Source of the DNA: Cephalotrichum gorgonifer
Lineage: Eukaryota > Ascomycota > Sordariomycetes > Microascales > Microascaceae
Direction of reading: 5' to 3'
Assembly (NCBI GenBank): GCA_900312665.1
Contig: ONZQ02000015.1
Span: forward strand, 930,001 to 994,000
DNA: 64,000 bases
Within the stretch, counting starts at the first letter, position 1. Every line of letters starts with the position of its first letter. Below are positions 1 through 11,429 of the stretch, piece by piece. Under the pieces are notes generated by a model. The model had not been told where the DNA came from. It worked only from the letters and a program-made list of their open reading frames with translations, and made no database searches. A program made the translations under genes and the position numbers.

Positions 1-1290
1 CGGGGGGTGGTGGGTGTCACACTGGGCAGGGCTCATCATGCCCTGAAAGCCAAGGTGGCCCGATTCGTAATTACATGGGTTATGCAGACGAGGCTTGTGA
101 CGCAGAATTTACGTCTGAGCAGATGTAGGTATCGGCCCCCACCGTTGGGACTCGTGTGGCGGCCAAGTTAGGGACTGACGTTTTCTAGTGCGATGATGCA
201 TACCAACTGGGAGACATACAGGATGGGGAAGGGGGTGCGAACAACGGACGAAGCTAGCGCTTGGTGACTCGTAAGGGTCTTGGTCGGACGAGCTAGGTGG
301 GAAGACGGCGTCTATTGGGGACTTGGAACACCACTTTTCCCCTCTGTCCTTTCTTGAACTCTCCTACATACAACCCGTTCTTTCCCACCTAGCTTGCGGT
401 GGTGCGCAGGGGATATGTGATACGCTTATGACTTGCATAAAGCCATGTTCAGGTCCAGAGCAGGATGGATCGACTTTCCAGCCCAATTTCCGGGTGGGGT
501 GCATCAACAAGGGTTGAACTTTTCACAATGTCATAGTAATAAGTAATATTCCCACATCCTAGACTATCTCCGGGTGGATGTTGTCAATGCCCAGCCTCCC
601 CAATTATGTGTGAGCTCTAGTAACCAGGTAACCTCGAGAGTAATACTCGGTAGAGTACCCACAAAATCCAAGTACCATGCAGCCGGGAGTAAGCGATACA
701 CCAGATCCTAATGAACCCAACGAAGAACTGCAAGTACCAACCAAAACATAGCCACAAGCGACCATTCCGTCACCTGCCGAGACACACATTACCCACATGT
801 GAAAATTAGGTTTGCCGGATGCGATGGCGGCATCAACCCACGTGTTGAAGCACACCACACCCCCACGCTATGTGGTAACCACTGGCGACAGCTTCCGCTC
901 AGCCTCTGCGAGGACAACCTCTAAGATGCCTCTATTTCGTTCCGGCCCATTGGAACGCTTCGGGGCTCTTCCGTTTTCTGATAAACCCCGCACGCTATTA
1001 CACTTGTTTTGGCAGCTTTGGGATGACAAGTGGGGGTTCTCGGCACCTTGATGGCCACATGGCTTGGAACCCGGATGGACAGCATCGTCAAGGTTTTTTT
1101 TCTCCTCGATCTGACCAATAGAAGTATAAATACGACAGTCGCACGAACAAGTTCTAGAAATGAAGATTAATCTATATCGTCAGCTTCCAGGTTCCAGATT
1201 CCAGCTCCCCATCATCTGCAAAGATTTAAACCCCTTGGCCAGCCCATTTTCCCCTCAACCTACTCCCTCGAAACCAACCAAACAGGAACA
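1..1290. other. Intergenic; upstream region of the HRXXH gene
   Basis: No convincing coding region is visible; the open frames are short, lack a domain and show no codon bias. The right-hand part is the promoter of the gene that starts at 1291 and carries the elements listed separately. GCCAAG, the PacC-type core, occurs at 50-55 on the plus strand and at 1234-1239 on the minus strand, which could matter because family members in other fungi respond to pH. Confidence 0.6.
1045..1132 (+). promoter_or_regulatory. Candidate zinc-response motifs, CCAAT and TATA elements
   Basis: Two copies of CAAGGT lie close together: one on the minus strand (ACCTTG, 1045-1050) and one on the plus strand (1089-1094). 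They are followed by CCAAT at 1115-1119 and TATAAATA at 1125-1132, about 160 bases before the start codon. A third CAAGGT is at 51-56. As I recall, CAAGGT is the core bound by the Aspergillus zinc regulator ZafA, and an Asp f 2-type gene is one of its classic targets. The motifs are seen directly; the regulatory role is inferred. Confidence 0.5.
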
Positions 1291-2173
1291 ATGAAGCTCG
1301 CCGTCTTCTCCGTCACTCTCCTTTCCCAGGCCTTTGCCTCGCCGGTAGTCGTCCGGGAAACCACCGAGACCTTCACCCACGAGGCCGCCTGGTCCGCAAG
1401 CACCAAGCTGAACCCCCCCTTCCCCATCCACGAGTCCTGCAACTCCACTCTCTCGAACCAGCTCTCCCTCGCCCTCGAGGAGACCGTCGTCCTGGCTAGG
1501 CACGCGAAGGAGCATATCCTGAGGTGGGGGAACAAGTCACCTTTCGTGGAGAAGTACTTCGGCAACGGCACGACCGCCGCGGCCGTCGGTGTGTATGAGC
1601 GCGTGGTCTCTGCGGATAGGGGGGACATGCTCTTCCGGTGCGACGATCCGGACAAGAACTGCGTTACTCAGAACGGTACGTTTGACATATCACCCGTGAG
1701 AAGAGGGGGGGGCTGAGGCCACATTCTCGGTGTTGGAGACCCATTACACCTTTGCCCCCCTTCTACCCTCCCCGGGAAGACTTCAAGTAGGGCCTAGCTA
1801 ACACTCCCCAGACTGGGCCGGCCACTGGCGTGGCGAGAACGCCACCGCCGAGACCGTCATCTGCGACGCCTCCTTCCGCAAGCGCCGCTGGCTCTCCTCC
1901 CTCTGCGGCGGTGGCTACACCGTCGTGCAGTCGCCGCTGAACACGTACTGGGCCGTGGACCTCCTGCACCGTCTGCTCCACGTCCCCAACATCTCAGAGG
2001 GCGTCGTTGAGCACTTCGCGGAGGACTACGCCGGGATCCTGGAGCTGGCGAAGGAGGGCAAGGGCGAGACTCTCTTCGATAGTGATGCGCTACAGTATTT
2101 CGCCGTTGATGTTTACGCTTATGATATCGCTGCACCGGGTGTTGGGTGTAGCGGGGAGATTGAGGAGAAGTGA
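1291..2173 (+). CDS. Secreted HRXXH-domain protein, Asp f 2 / PRA1-like (zincophore type)
   Basis: This is a two-exon gene, 1291-1675 and 1812-2173. The 136-base intron has donor GTACG and acceptor CCCCAG, and the phase joins N-128 to D-129, giving 248 residues. Residues 1 to about 17 form a signal peptide (MKLAVFSVTLLSQAFAS). The sequence HRLLH at residues 181-185 is the HRXXH signature of the Asp f 2/PRA1 putative-peptidase family, and several N-glycosylation sequons and paired cysteines fit a secreted protein. Characterised members (A. fumigatus Asp f 2, Candida Pra1) bind zinc outside the cell and help its uptake. This copy is somewhat shorter than the roughly 300-residue members. A partner zinc transporter is often adjacent; none lies in the window, but the gene is only 1.3 kb from its left edge. 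The CAAGGT motifs upstream fit zinc control. The family call is strong; zinc binding here is inferred. Confidence 0.85.
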
Positions 2174-4273
2174 GTTTGATACATTGACGGGTAGGATGGT
2201 ATCGCGACGGGAATGAACATGGGGACAATTAGACATGAGAGGAGGTCGGCTCCTCCAGTCTGTTGCCATTGATACATAGATAGTCTATAATGCCTTAACG
2301 TTATCATGCCATATACCGAGCTTACGATAGGAAGCAAGGCGACCGTATCTAATTAGCGAGTACTGGCCGTGATAACGCAATGCCGTGAGCATTCTAGATC
2401 CGTACCCAATGTCGGAAGTATAGTGTCTGTAGGACTTCCCTTCATTGCTTTCGTCCGGAGGTAATGGTGGACAGGCCTTGGATGCCCTATGCCCTAGCTG
2501 TATAATATAGAAGGGGTATGTATGACCTCGTTATGCAGCATTGGGTGTCATTACCACGGGGTATATCTCTCGATGCTCTACATCACGGTATAGCATGGTA
2601 GCTGAGGTTTGCATCCGAGTCAGGGTACGGATGAGGCATCTCGAGCGCCTTCCGGGCCTATCTCCCTCCCCTATCGTGTTCGTTCGAAATTATAACTCCG
2701 AGTCGTCGTGTAATCTTGAACTGATGCACCCTGGGCCTGGTGGAATCACTGCAGTCCAAAGCAGCAGGGAAACCGTGGAACACGAAGATCACTACACCAA
2801 TCTGGACACCCAAAATTTCCGTTCCTCTTTCAGACCTAAGCTGCTCCTAAGCCCTGTCTAAAACAACCCAATTGAGTCGTCTGTATTGCTACCTGCCATA
2901 CAGGGATCAGACAGAGAGTATAGAGGAGAGTATGGCAAATAATAGGACCAACTATATTTCCTGACAGCTTATATATAAGTGTGGGAGGTTCTAATTGTAA
3001 ATTTATCTTACTTATTTGTCCTCAGCGTGGACAATTTCTACGGGTAGGAAAAGTATCAAGAGTGGATATCCTATGGTCTTACTGGTCGTGGGTATCGTTG
3101 GAACTGCGATAGATAAATTCGCGAGCCAAACTTCTGTCGTGATGCAATATACATTATTTACGAGACTCTAATGCACATTTGTGGGCAATTTACGAGCTTA
3201 GCCACTTCAAACCGCTTGTCTCTAAGTCCCAGAAGATCTCAATACACTTTGCGTCAAATTCGCGTCGAGCCCAAAACAGCTTCCCCTACGATGGGTATCA
3301 CGATAGCGATAATTCCTGCCTGAACGGTCACCCCACTTTCCCATTCATTCTTCCTCTTAGCTGCGGGGGTTCATATCCAGCCAAGGGCCTAACAAGGAAA
3401 TACGTGGTCCGTCCACTTCTCCGCTCTTCGCCGTTAGCTTGTCTTCTTTCGCTCGCGATCCACGGCAGTGGGCGGCGTGCTGGTCGGAAAGCGGTAGTCG
3501 GAGTTGCAGTCGGGGACCTATACTATCGCACCGGTGAGCTTTAGCAGATTTCTCCTCGAGTTGGCCCCTCTTGTTAGGATGCCGGTACGTGAATAACGGC
3601 CACTGGTTCCGCACTTACTCCGGCATATCCCAGAGCGTTTCATGTATCTGTACACCACTGGAAAGCTGAGATGCCTCCCGTTGCTACTGGTTGCGAAGAT
3701 CGGAGCCGAAGCCCCTCATTACACCCACTTTTAGAGCCTACTATTGAAGCACTTTCTTGTAGGGTAGGACCAAGCTGTGCGTGGGGTTCGTTTGATCGCT
3801 CGGAAGGACTCCAAGTGGGAGGCCGTCAAGGTGGCACTTCGTTCCATGAGCAAAAAGGGGAGGTAGTAGAGATGGTGGCTCAACCTTGGGCAGTATCGCT
3901 TATGGGCACAAACATTCCGCTATGAGAATACACGCCTCTTCCCCTTAACTACCGTGATATGCGGGAGCTTGACCCTTCTGATTCGCCTGGCACTTCACCC
4001 AGTAGTGGAGCGGAGCGGAGCTGGCCCCACTCGTCTCGGGGAGCGAAGCGCCGATGAGAAGCCGCCGGAGGCTTAGGCCGGGATCATCAATGCTTAACTC
4101 CCTTATCTCCATTCCTTGGGGGGTCCGACCCTCTATCCAGTTCGCCGTGAGGTACGATGATAAGAACCTCCGTGCCATCCAAAAGTGGGAGGTCTTCGAA
4201 CTAAATTGTCTTCAAGCTGCTTTCCCTCCCCTCCCGGCGTGTATCCTCTCAGAACTTGAAAACACCTCCAAGT
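2174..4273. other. Intergenic, about 2.1 kb
   Basis: No gene is recognised. Open frames of up to about 120 codons (for example 3179-3544) lack a recognisable domain, and stops are frequent in all frames. The 2900-3180 part is relatively AT-rich. Nothing repeat-like or RNA-like was identified. Confidence 0.5.
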
Positions 4274-4591
4274 ATGGCCGACAACGTGGTAGCACGTGAG
4301 CTTTTCACCCAAGAATACCACCACAGGCCGTATCCTTTTATCTCGCCAACACGGCCAGAGCTCTCGGCTGCCGGGAAGAACGTCGTGGTGACGGGAGGTG
4401 GTACGGGGATTGGGAAGGCTATCGCGACGGCTTTTGCCCAGGCGGGAGCTAAATCGGTTACCATCCTGGGCCGCCGCGAAAGTGTACTCAAGGCAGCAGT
4501 ACTGGAGATCTCCTCGGCTGCTTCTGGACATCAAACAGAGGTCTTGCACCGAACCGCCGACTTGACAATCGAAGGTCAAGCATTTGCAGCA
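4274..4591 (+). pseudogene. Short-chain dehydrogenase, N-terminal fragment only
   Basis: The reading frame from ATG 4274 encodes the first roughly 105 residues of a classical SDR. It contains the NAD(P)-binding glycine motif TGGGTGIG preceded by KNVVV, and the next Rossmann elements (LGRRE, then DLT). SDR similarity ends near 4590; the frame then runs through the antisense of the truncated GMC gene and stops at 4724-4726. The catalytic Ser-Tyr-Lys part of the fold is absent, so an active enzyme is very unlikely. A family member would need about 150 more residues. The fragment meets the GMC gene tail to tail at a sharp junction, which looks like a deletion or rearrangement breakpoint. No introns are visible. 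Confidence 0.7.
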
Positions 4592-6251
4592 CCGCAAGTG
4601 GATCGTCATCGGCACCAAGGGCGCAAGTACCAGTGGCATGGTGAGAGTACACCTGCGCACGGAGGTAGTGCCTCTGCCAGTCATCCGTACACTCGACGCC
4701 CGCGGCGCAAGGTCGATGTTCAGTGAATGTGTTGTTTCCGAGACTGTGGAATATTGGCCTCACGAAGTTGATGGCCTCGAGTATCGACTCGAGATCCTCG
4801 TCATTACCGTTTTTGAAGAAGCCCAGGTGGATGTCCGGAACCTCTCGGGGATCCTTGGAACGGAGCCTAACCGTGCCGTTGATGTTCCTGGGGTGAAGCT
4901 GCATAAAGCCACACTCAAATTCGTTAGGATTCCATCCAGGCATGCCGGGGAAGAAGCCCATGAAGTTCATCCTCCCGCAGTAGAAATGGATATCGCGCGT
5001 TCGTAGGGCCGCCGCGGTCTTGTACCAGATATCGTACCACCCCTCCACGGGGTTCGCAAATGTACCGTACAAGACTGCGTCATAGTTGTCCTTCATTCTG
5101 GTGCCTACTCCTGGAAGGTCCTTGACAACGGGAATACCGAAATACTCCAGTTCCGACCTCAGGCCAATACCGCTCAACTTCAGGATTTGGGGCGTGTTAA
5201 AAACCCCGCCAGCAAGAATGACTTCTTTAGTGGCGTATGCTCTACCAAGAGTGCCATTGGTGTCTGGATCGTATCGTGGGTCTGCTGAGTAGAGGCTTTT
5301 GCCTTGTAGGTATTCAACGCCAATGGATCTAGGCGTGTTCTTCTTGGAAGAGCGGTCGGAGAAGAGGACCTTGGTTACTAGGGTGTGCTGTTGTACCACA
5401 AGAGGAAAGTTCCTTGGGTCACCGAGAGTTGAGCGGATGAGGTCAAGTGGGCTCGAGCGGACTCCGTGTCGTGAATGGGTATGGGGAGTGATAACGCCAA
5501 CTTCCTGGTCCCTTTCGGGATCATTCGCATTCTGGTCCCGGCTGAGCAGTTCAAACAAAGTAAATGCCGTCTCATTCCCTCCCAGAAGATTAGAGGTGAG
5601 CTGTGCAAGAGACGTCAGGTCGGAGTTGTTCAGTGACCAGGAAGCATCGCCTTGAGAAGTATCAAGCCACCCGGTAAAGCCATGAGACGGGTCGCTTCCG
5701 TTCTCCAAGTAGTTGCACCTTTCGAGGCTAACGAAGTGCTTACGCATATTGGCCGCGGTCCACGAATCATCGCCCGTGATCTCGGAAATATCGTTCCAGT
5801 CAACATCAGCCGGTAGCAAGATGGTCGCCGCGTTGTGCATGGCGCACCCGCCGAGAGTAGCTGCGCGAGGGTAGTAGACGCCCAAACGCTCAGAACCCTC
5901 GGGAGGGTCGAGGCCAACATAGAACTCGCCATCCGGCCGCCTCCAGGTGGTGAATTCGTACTCGCGCTCGAATTCTTCCTCATCACGGTTAACGAAGAAG
6001 TCCCACCGTGTCAGGGGATCATTGATGGCCAACGTATTGTTGTAAACTATTCGAGAGTTGGTGTTGTTGAATTGATCCTCGCCAGCGTCGATGAGAAGAA
6101 CCGAATGGCCGGCTTGGGCAAGTCTTGCTGCAAGCGGCCCGCCACCCGGGCCAGATCCCACAACGATGTATTCGTGTACATTTTCGTCTTGTGATGTTTG
6201 TGCTGCGACTGCTGTAGAAGCCAACGCCAGTAGTAAGGGAGAAAGGCGCAT
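4488..6251 (-). CDS. Secreted GMC oxidoreductase (AA3-like), C-terminus lost
   Basis: This is a single-exon frame of 587 codons with a signal peptide (MRLSPLLLALASTAVAA). The FAD-binding motif is GSGPGG at residues 32-37, the first GMC signature is around ATLGGCAMHNAA, the second is around EVILAGGVFNTPQILKLSG, and the C-terminal HHATGTC motif is followed by DDDPLAVL near residue 555. Enzymes of this family oxidise alcohols, sugars or aryl alcohols using FAD. True homology ends there. The last 32 residues are antisense of the neighbouring SDR fragment, so the conserved terminal segment (VVDAS..P, the last His/Asn active-site residue and the final helix) is missing. The ORF is otherwise undamaged, which suggests a recent truncation. 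The product is probably inactive. Confidence 0.8.
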   Translation of the reverse strand: MRLSPLLLALASTAVAAQTSQDENVHEYIVVGSGPGGGPLAARLAQAGHSVLLIDAGEDQFNNTNSRIVYNNTLAINDPLTRWDFFVNRDEEEFEREYEFTTWRRPDGEFYVGLDPPEGSERLGVYYPRAATLGGCAMHNAATILLPADVDWNDISEITGDDSWTAANMRKHFVSLERCNYLENGSDPSHGFTGWLDTSQGDASWSLNNSDLTSLAQLTSNLLGGNETAFTLFELLSRDQNANDPERDQEVGVITPHTHSRHGVRSSPLDLIRSTLGDPRNFPLVVQQHTLVTKVLFSDRSSKKNTPRSIGVEYLQGKSLYSADPRYDPDTNGTLGRAYATKEVILAGGVFNTPQILKLSGIGLRSELEYFGIPVVKDLPGVGTRMKDNYDAVLYGTFANPVEGWYDIWYKTAAALRTRDIHFYCGRMNFMGFFPGMPGWNPNEFECGFMQLHPRNINGTVRLRSKDPREVPDIHLGFFKNGNDEDLESILEAINFVRPIFHSLGNNTFTEHRPCAAGVECTDDWQRHYLRAQVYSHHATGTCALGADDDPLAVLQMLDLRLSSRRFGARPLFDVQKQPRRSPVLLP

Positions 6252-7383
6252 TTTGTTTCGCCAATGAGTTTAGGAAGTGATGGTGAGGAAACGCTTGAAG
6301 TAGGATACCAACAAGGTATATGTGGGCTTCCTTGGTGAGGGAGAGGGCAAGACCAAGGCTACCTACGGACAAGCTCCCTTTTATACTGATATGCTCCCCA
6401 GACCTTCTAGTGTTCTCACCGGTTCAACTATGTACGTTTAACTTTGTCAACATCTGTTGATGTACCTTTCTAGAATAGTCCCTAGATCTTCCTTGCAATC
6501 AAGTTGAGCTTGGATCTACTTATCGCTCTTGGCTGTCGGAGCTAAACACTATGTATATATACATGTATATATCATCTCCATTAGCCTGTCAGGGGCATGC
6601 CGATCCTAACTGAACATGCTATTTTGCAAGTCAGTAGGCCGGTGCTCTACTCTCGATGTCTATCCTAAGTGGATGGGACTCCACACATGCGTTTGCAGTC
6701 TTATGAACCCCTCATAGCTGGCTATCAGTCAGCGGATTAAACCGTCGCGTGAATATATCTCGGCACTTTCGGAACGCTCAACATAGACAGGGGCAGTCTC
6801 ATACGGTCTGCTTCCCCCCCTGAAGACACACATGTTTCCCCACATATTGCAACGCATTCAAGAGCACGGGGCCCATATTGGTGCTGGCGAGCCAATTGCA
6901 TACAATCTCAGTTGGCTGGTAATTCAGCGATGGCGGAGATACGGTGGGCCGCTAAGTCCGCCACGCCTGTTTACCTCGTCTGATCAAGGCTAAACTCCGA
7001 TGCCTGTCTGGCGGAAGATGGCTGAACTGCTACAGTTGGTTTGTCAGCGGCTAAGTACGCCTAACATCCATCCCACATGTACACGCGTCTGATCATACTT
7101 CAACACTGTTTACAATAAGAACCACTACATAAACTGGGGCTACTCGTAGTTTGGCTCGTGCACTCTCTTTCAATGGCGTCCACCGAGGGGAGTTTCCTCG
7201 GGTTCCGAAACAGCCCCGACTCCCGAACCAAATCTTACCACCAACCGACCCGACCTCTCCTACACATATAATGAGCGGCAGGAATGCCAGGCAGGTAGGT
7301 AGATAGATAGTCCGGTAACATCCGCTCGATACATCCAGCATTGCCCTCACACCCTCATCCCTAACTGCACCTAATTGGTCACA
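6252..7383. other. Divergent intergenic region, GMC and MDR promoters
   Basis: No gene is seen. The region separates the minus-strand GMC gene from the plus-strand MDR gene and would hold both promoters. A TA-rich run (TATATATACATGTATATA) lies near 6551-6570. Confidence 0.5.
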
Positions 7384-8403
7384 ATGGCGGCAAATAACAC
7401 GATGCGTGCCTGGGTACACAAATCCACCAACCTACCGCTGGAGAAGGGCATGGAGCTAGTGGAGAGCCACCCCCGGCCGCTCGAACCCCTCAATCCCGAC
7501 GAGATTCTGGTCCAAGTCAAGTGCGTGGGCATCAATCCGGCAGACGCTCTCTTCGCCGAAATGGGCTGGCCAGCAAACGCCATCATCAAACAAACACCGC
7601 TCCCCGGCATGGATTTCAGCGGTGTAGTTGTATCCACCGGAAACAGCGTTACTTCCATGCACCCAGGCGACCGCGTCTTTGGCAGAGTGGACACGCAAAA
7701 CAGCGTACCCGGAGCAATGGCTGAGTTTACGAAAGCAGAGCTGGAGGGATGTGTGCTGATGCCGTCGGGTATCGAGTTTGAGCAAGCTGCGGGTGTTGGC
7801 ACGGCTGCCATCACGGCTTACGAGACCCTTGTTTTGAACTGCAAACCCGGAGACTCGGTCTTTATCAACGGAGGTACAGGCGGGGTCGGAACCTTTGCTA
7901 TCCAGTTCGCCAGAGCCCACGGATGCCACGTAACAGTGTCATGCTCAACAACAAAGGTTAAACTCTGCAAAGAGCTTGGAGCCCAAGATGTAATTGACTA
8001 CAAGACTCAGGACCTGGCTGCAGTCCTGAAGGAAAAGGGCAGGGTCTTCAGCTTAGCTGTCGACTACGCATACCGGGAGGGAACCAACCTATACAGAGCC
8101 TCGAATGATTTCGTCAAGCCGGGCGGCAAGCTTATCATGATCCCCGGCGGATTCACGGGAGATACGATGAAGACAATCGCTAGGAGCATGCTTTGTCCGT
8201 CCACGCTGGGTGGTGGACGGGCCAAGTTCGAGGTCTACTTTGCGAGGAGCAATCGGGCAGGATTCGAGCAGATTGCTGAGTGGATGGCAGCCGGCAAGGT
8301 TAGGACGGTGATTGATACGGTGTATGAATTCGGCAACATGCCTAAGGCGATTGAGAAGATCAAGTTGGGGACGGCTACGGGAAAGATTATCGTTCGTGTT
8401 TAA
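7384..8403 (+). CDS. MDR-superfamily NADPH quinone/enone reductase
   Basis: This single-exon gene encodes 339 residues. ATG 7384 was chosen because it sits in a good context (CACAATGG) and the in-frame codons before it contain no ATG. The N-terminal GroES-like domain (residues 1 to about 125) contains GINPADALF and PGMDFSG. The Rossmann domain contains GGTGGVG at residues 153-159, then CSTTKVKLCKELGAQDVIDY. Catalytic zinc ligands are not evident, which fits zeta-crystallin, quinone-oxidoreductase or RTN4IP1-like members rather than zinc alcohol dehydrogenases. The likely reaction is NADPH-dependent reduction of quinones or alpha,beta-unsaturated carbonyls in the cytosol. The substrate cannot be predicted, and the neighbours give no pathway context. 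Confidence 0.85.
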   Translation: MAANNTMRAWVHKSTNLPLEKGMELVESHPRPLEPLNPDEILVQVKCVGINPADALFAEMGWPANAIIKQTPLPGMDFSGVVVSTGNSVTSMHPGDRVFGRVDTQNSVPGAMAEFTKAELEGCVLMPSGIEFEQAAGVGTAAITAYETLVLNCKPGDSVFINGGTGGVGTFAIQFARAHGCHVTVSCSTTKVKLCKELGAQDVIDYKTQDLAAVLKEKGRVFSLAVDYAYREGTNLYRASNDFVKPGGKLIMIPGGFTGDTMKTIARSMLCPSTLGGGRAKFEVYFARSNRAGFEQIAEWMAAGKVRTVIDTVYEFGNMPKAIEKIKLGTATGKIIVRV

Positions 8404-9179
8404 CATTGCTGTCGGGTCCAACATATGCACCCAGAACATCACATCTTAGCCCAGGTAACGAACGCACTTGGCAAACAGATCATTCCCGCCCCCGATCGGC
8501 TCTCTACATTCCTGTTCCGCTGTGAGGCCATGCACTAATTTCTAAATGTGTGCCAGTATGAGTACGGGCTGAACAACCATAACATTGACCCTGGGGCAAA
8601 ATATGTAGATCCTTTCTTTAACAAGTACCTCCTCGACCAATCATTTGGCTGTATGGCCCTTCAAAACACAGACATTACATACTAAATGGCTGCTGTTTAG
8701 GCCTTGCCATTGGGAAGGCTTCAGGGAAGGTGGAACAATCCTACATGACCTGTTGATGCATGCACTGCGCCTCCATCTGTTTTACGCCTTCATCTCAAGA
8801 TGGACCCTCGGGTTAGCCTCCCCTTTCTTGCCCTCAAATGCCTAGTTTGGTGGTGTTCAATATCACACTAAACCCCTACCCTTTGTTTCGAAGAACGAGT
8901 TATCTTTTCCACTCCCTCTGGTCCTTGAGTTCCATCCCTTATGCACAAATACAAGTACTCTAGCAGTAACACCAGGCTATGACCCGGTTCGCCACCAGGC
9001 TGCGGGTGCTTAACCCTCAGCTCATCTACTCTCGTAAAACGCGTCCTAAGAAACCCATTCGTCCGTCCATGTCGATCGAACCCCACGCGCTCACCCTGCC
9101 TTCTTTGACGTATTAATATAGGCCTCCGCTGTCTCGTTCCCCTGTGTCTCCTCCATGTTCGCACCCGCTCTCCAACACC
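8404..9179. other. Intergenic, promoter of the membrane protein gene
   Basis: No gene is recognised. TATTAATATA at about 9110-9119 is a possible TATA element, 60 bases before the start codon at 9180. Confidence 0.5.
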
Positions 9180-11047
9180 ATGGCTACCCCCCAAGGATAT
9201 CCTCTGCTTCCAACCCAGGCTGTTGCTGGTTCGGCCGTGAATGAGCAAGAGAGCTTTACAGTACCAACAGATGCTAGCGACGATGGCACCAACCCCCTAC
9301 TTTCCCGCCACAAAAAAAGTCGAGCCGAAGACCCATGGTACAAATCGGTTGTCATGAAAATGTCCTTTTTCTACCTATTGGGTGAGTGCCGTCCGATTGA
9401 TCCATAAATTATGTCGCCACTAATACTGCATCTGTACTCACAGCCACTGCTTTTGTCGCCGCTCATATTGTGTTTTGCAATCGGCTTCATGAAAAGGTCG
9501 TATCGAGTACCATCAGCCAGGAGCTCTCAACGGCAGTATCGAACTTCCTAGCTCTATTTTTTGGGTTATTCCTCTTAGCCGGCATCAGTATTGCCTACAT
9601 TCAGATTCTCTGTGGAGAGCTTCGTCGAAAAGCTCTAGGGGAAGCCGAAGTAAACAATCTCATCGATCTCGTCTCGAAGCCATGGAACCTCATTCTCTGG
9701 CCCAAGCATACCCGCCGAGCTCCACTAGCCTACCTTGCCTCTTTTATCGCAGCAGGTATACCCTTCGCGGCAGTTTTCCCGCCCGGTGCTCTGACTACCG
9801 AGTTCAAGAACGCGGCTCCGGAAATCCTGACAGATGTCCCTACGATGAACATTAGCGACTACGGAAACGGAACCCACCTGGATTTCATGGACCATTCTCT
9901 CTTTGAGATGAACGGCGACTTTAGCTTCATGTAAGACAGTCTTTCGTCCTAGCACGAAAATCGACGCGCTGACCCATGACATAGGAACCAGTTGCGCCCC
10001 AAGTTACTCTCAATTGCCAGCCAGGTTCTGTCCTCAGGCGAACCTGTGAGATTTGAATCGCCGTGTGGAAGCTCATGCGACTATCACATATCCTTGGATG
10101 GCCCGCGGTTCAACTGCACGCCACCCGGTCCGGACGATGCTCCGACGGAATATTGTCCCTTTTATACAGCCAAGGACATGGCCCGGCCTGGCAACATCTC
10201 ATACACTCTGATAAACAACTCCTTCAGGATAACTTGGTATGAAGGGTGGAATCAACATCAACAGAATACCTCTTTTCAGTGTGATCGCTCATTGCTCAAA
10301 ACTCTCGATTGTTCTGTCACGCTTGCGACATATAAGCTTCACATCGTCAACTCGCAAAACGATACACGATCGATCATGAGGGAATTCGAGAACGAAAGAC
10401 CATTTTGGGATGACGATTCTTGGATTCAAACTCAGTTCTACTATTACTTCTTCGATCCTAACTCACGCGCCGGCAACGGTCTCCTTGACAAGCCAGCGCA
10501 CCTAGATGACTTGCGTACCAATTTTACACATGCACAGGCGTACGCAATCAGCCGAGCAGCTGTCCAATCCTTGGAGGGCGACCTAGGACGTTGTATGTGC
10601 AAATGGCCTTAACGAGTATTACATTTTCTAACAAAAGAAACAGATGGCGATGGTGTAGCGGTTTTCTATATGGGGAATGCCTCACAGGTGATGGGCAGTC
10701 CGTACATTGGGTTGGATGACCGGTACAACCCCAGGTTCACGATTTCAGCAAAGGGAATCCAGAAGTATCTGGACGATGTCGTCATCTCGACAATATATCT
10801 CAAGACGTCCACGCACAAGGGCGAAATCCAGGCCTTGAAAGGCGGCCAGGTATACCTCTGGAGCGGAAAGATGCCATTCTTTTTCGGCTATGGCTCATGT
10901 CTTGTCGCCACAATCGGCGTTTATGTCATGGCATGGCTTGACTTGAAGGCCAATGGAAGGCTAGTTGCAAGTGGGCTTGATCTGATGAAAGATACGAGTC
11001 CAAGAAAGCAACTGCCAGAGATTTGGGGCAAGCCTGGGACGGCATAA
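9180..11047 (+). CDS. Fungal multi-pass membrane protein with glycosylated ectodomain (unknown function)
   Basis: There are four exons: 9180-9381, 9444-9930, 9985-10592 and 10644-11047. The introns are 51-62 bases (donors GTGAGT, GTAAGA, GTATGT), all phases agree, and the product is 566 residues. Hydrophobic segments are FFYLLATAFVAAHIVF, FLALFFGLFLLAGISIAYI, LAYLASFIAAGIPFAAVFPP and, near the C-terminus, FFFGYGSCLVATIGVYVMAW. Between the third and fourth lies a domain of about 330 residues with several N-x-S/T sequons and paired cysteines, probably extracellular. The layout of N-terminal membrane helices, a PFAAVFPPGALT-like turn and one C-terminal helix is common in uncharacterised Pezizomycotina proteins. 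I do not recognise a catalytic motif and assign no function. The next gene is 6.5 kb downstream. Confidence 0.75.
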
Positions 11048-11429
11048 TGCATCCATAGATCTCGCACTCAGGTTATGATTCCAGGATCGGCTTGGGATAG
11101 GCTGGTGACTGCGTTTATATAGATGGATCTCGGAATAAGAGTTAAGCCTAGCGGAAATCGCCGGTAACCAATCCTATAAATGGAATGAGCTTAAAGGATT
11201 GCCTTGGTATCCATCCCTCTTCGTCATCGGCGTCAAAGGCCATAACATTGTTCGCCCAAATCTTGAGGGCTTGTTTGTGGGGGTAATGCTGGCCGGAAAA
11301 CGTGCTACGCCCATCTGCGGAAGAGGCGATTGAACTTATAAATAGCGAACTCCAGTATTACAGGACACGAGAATGGACTCTTGACCCTCACCCGATGTCG
11401 ACGACAAGATAGAAACAACAAACTATGAT

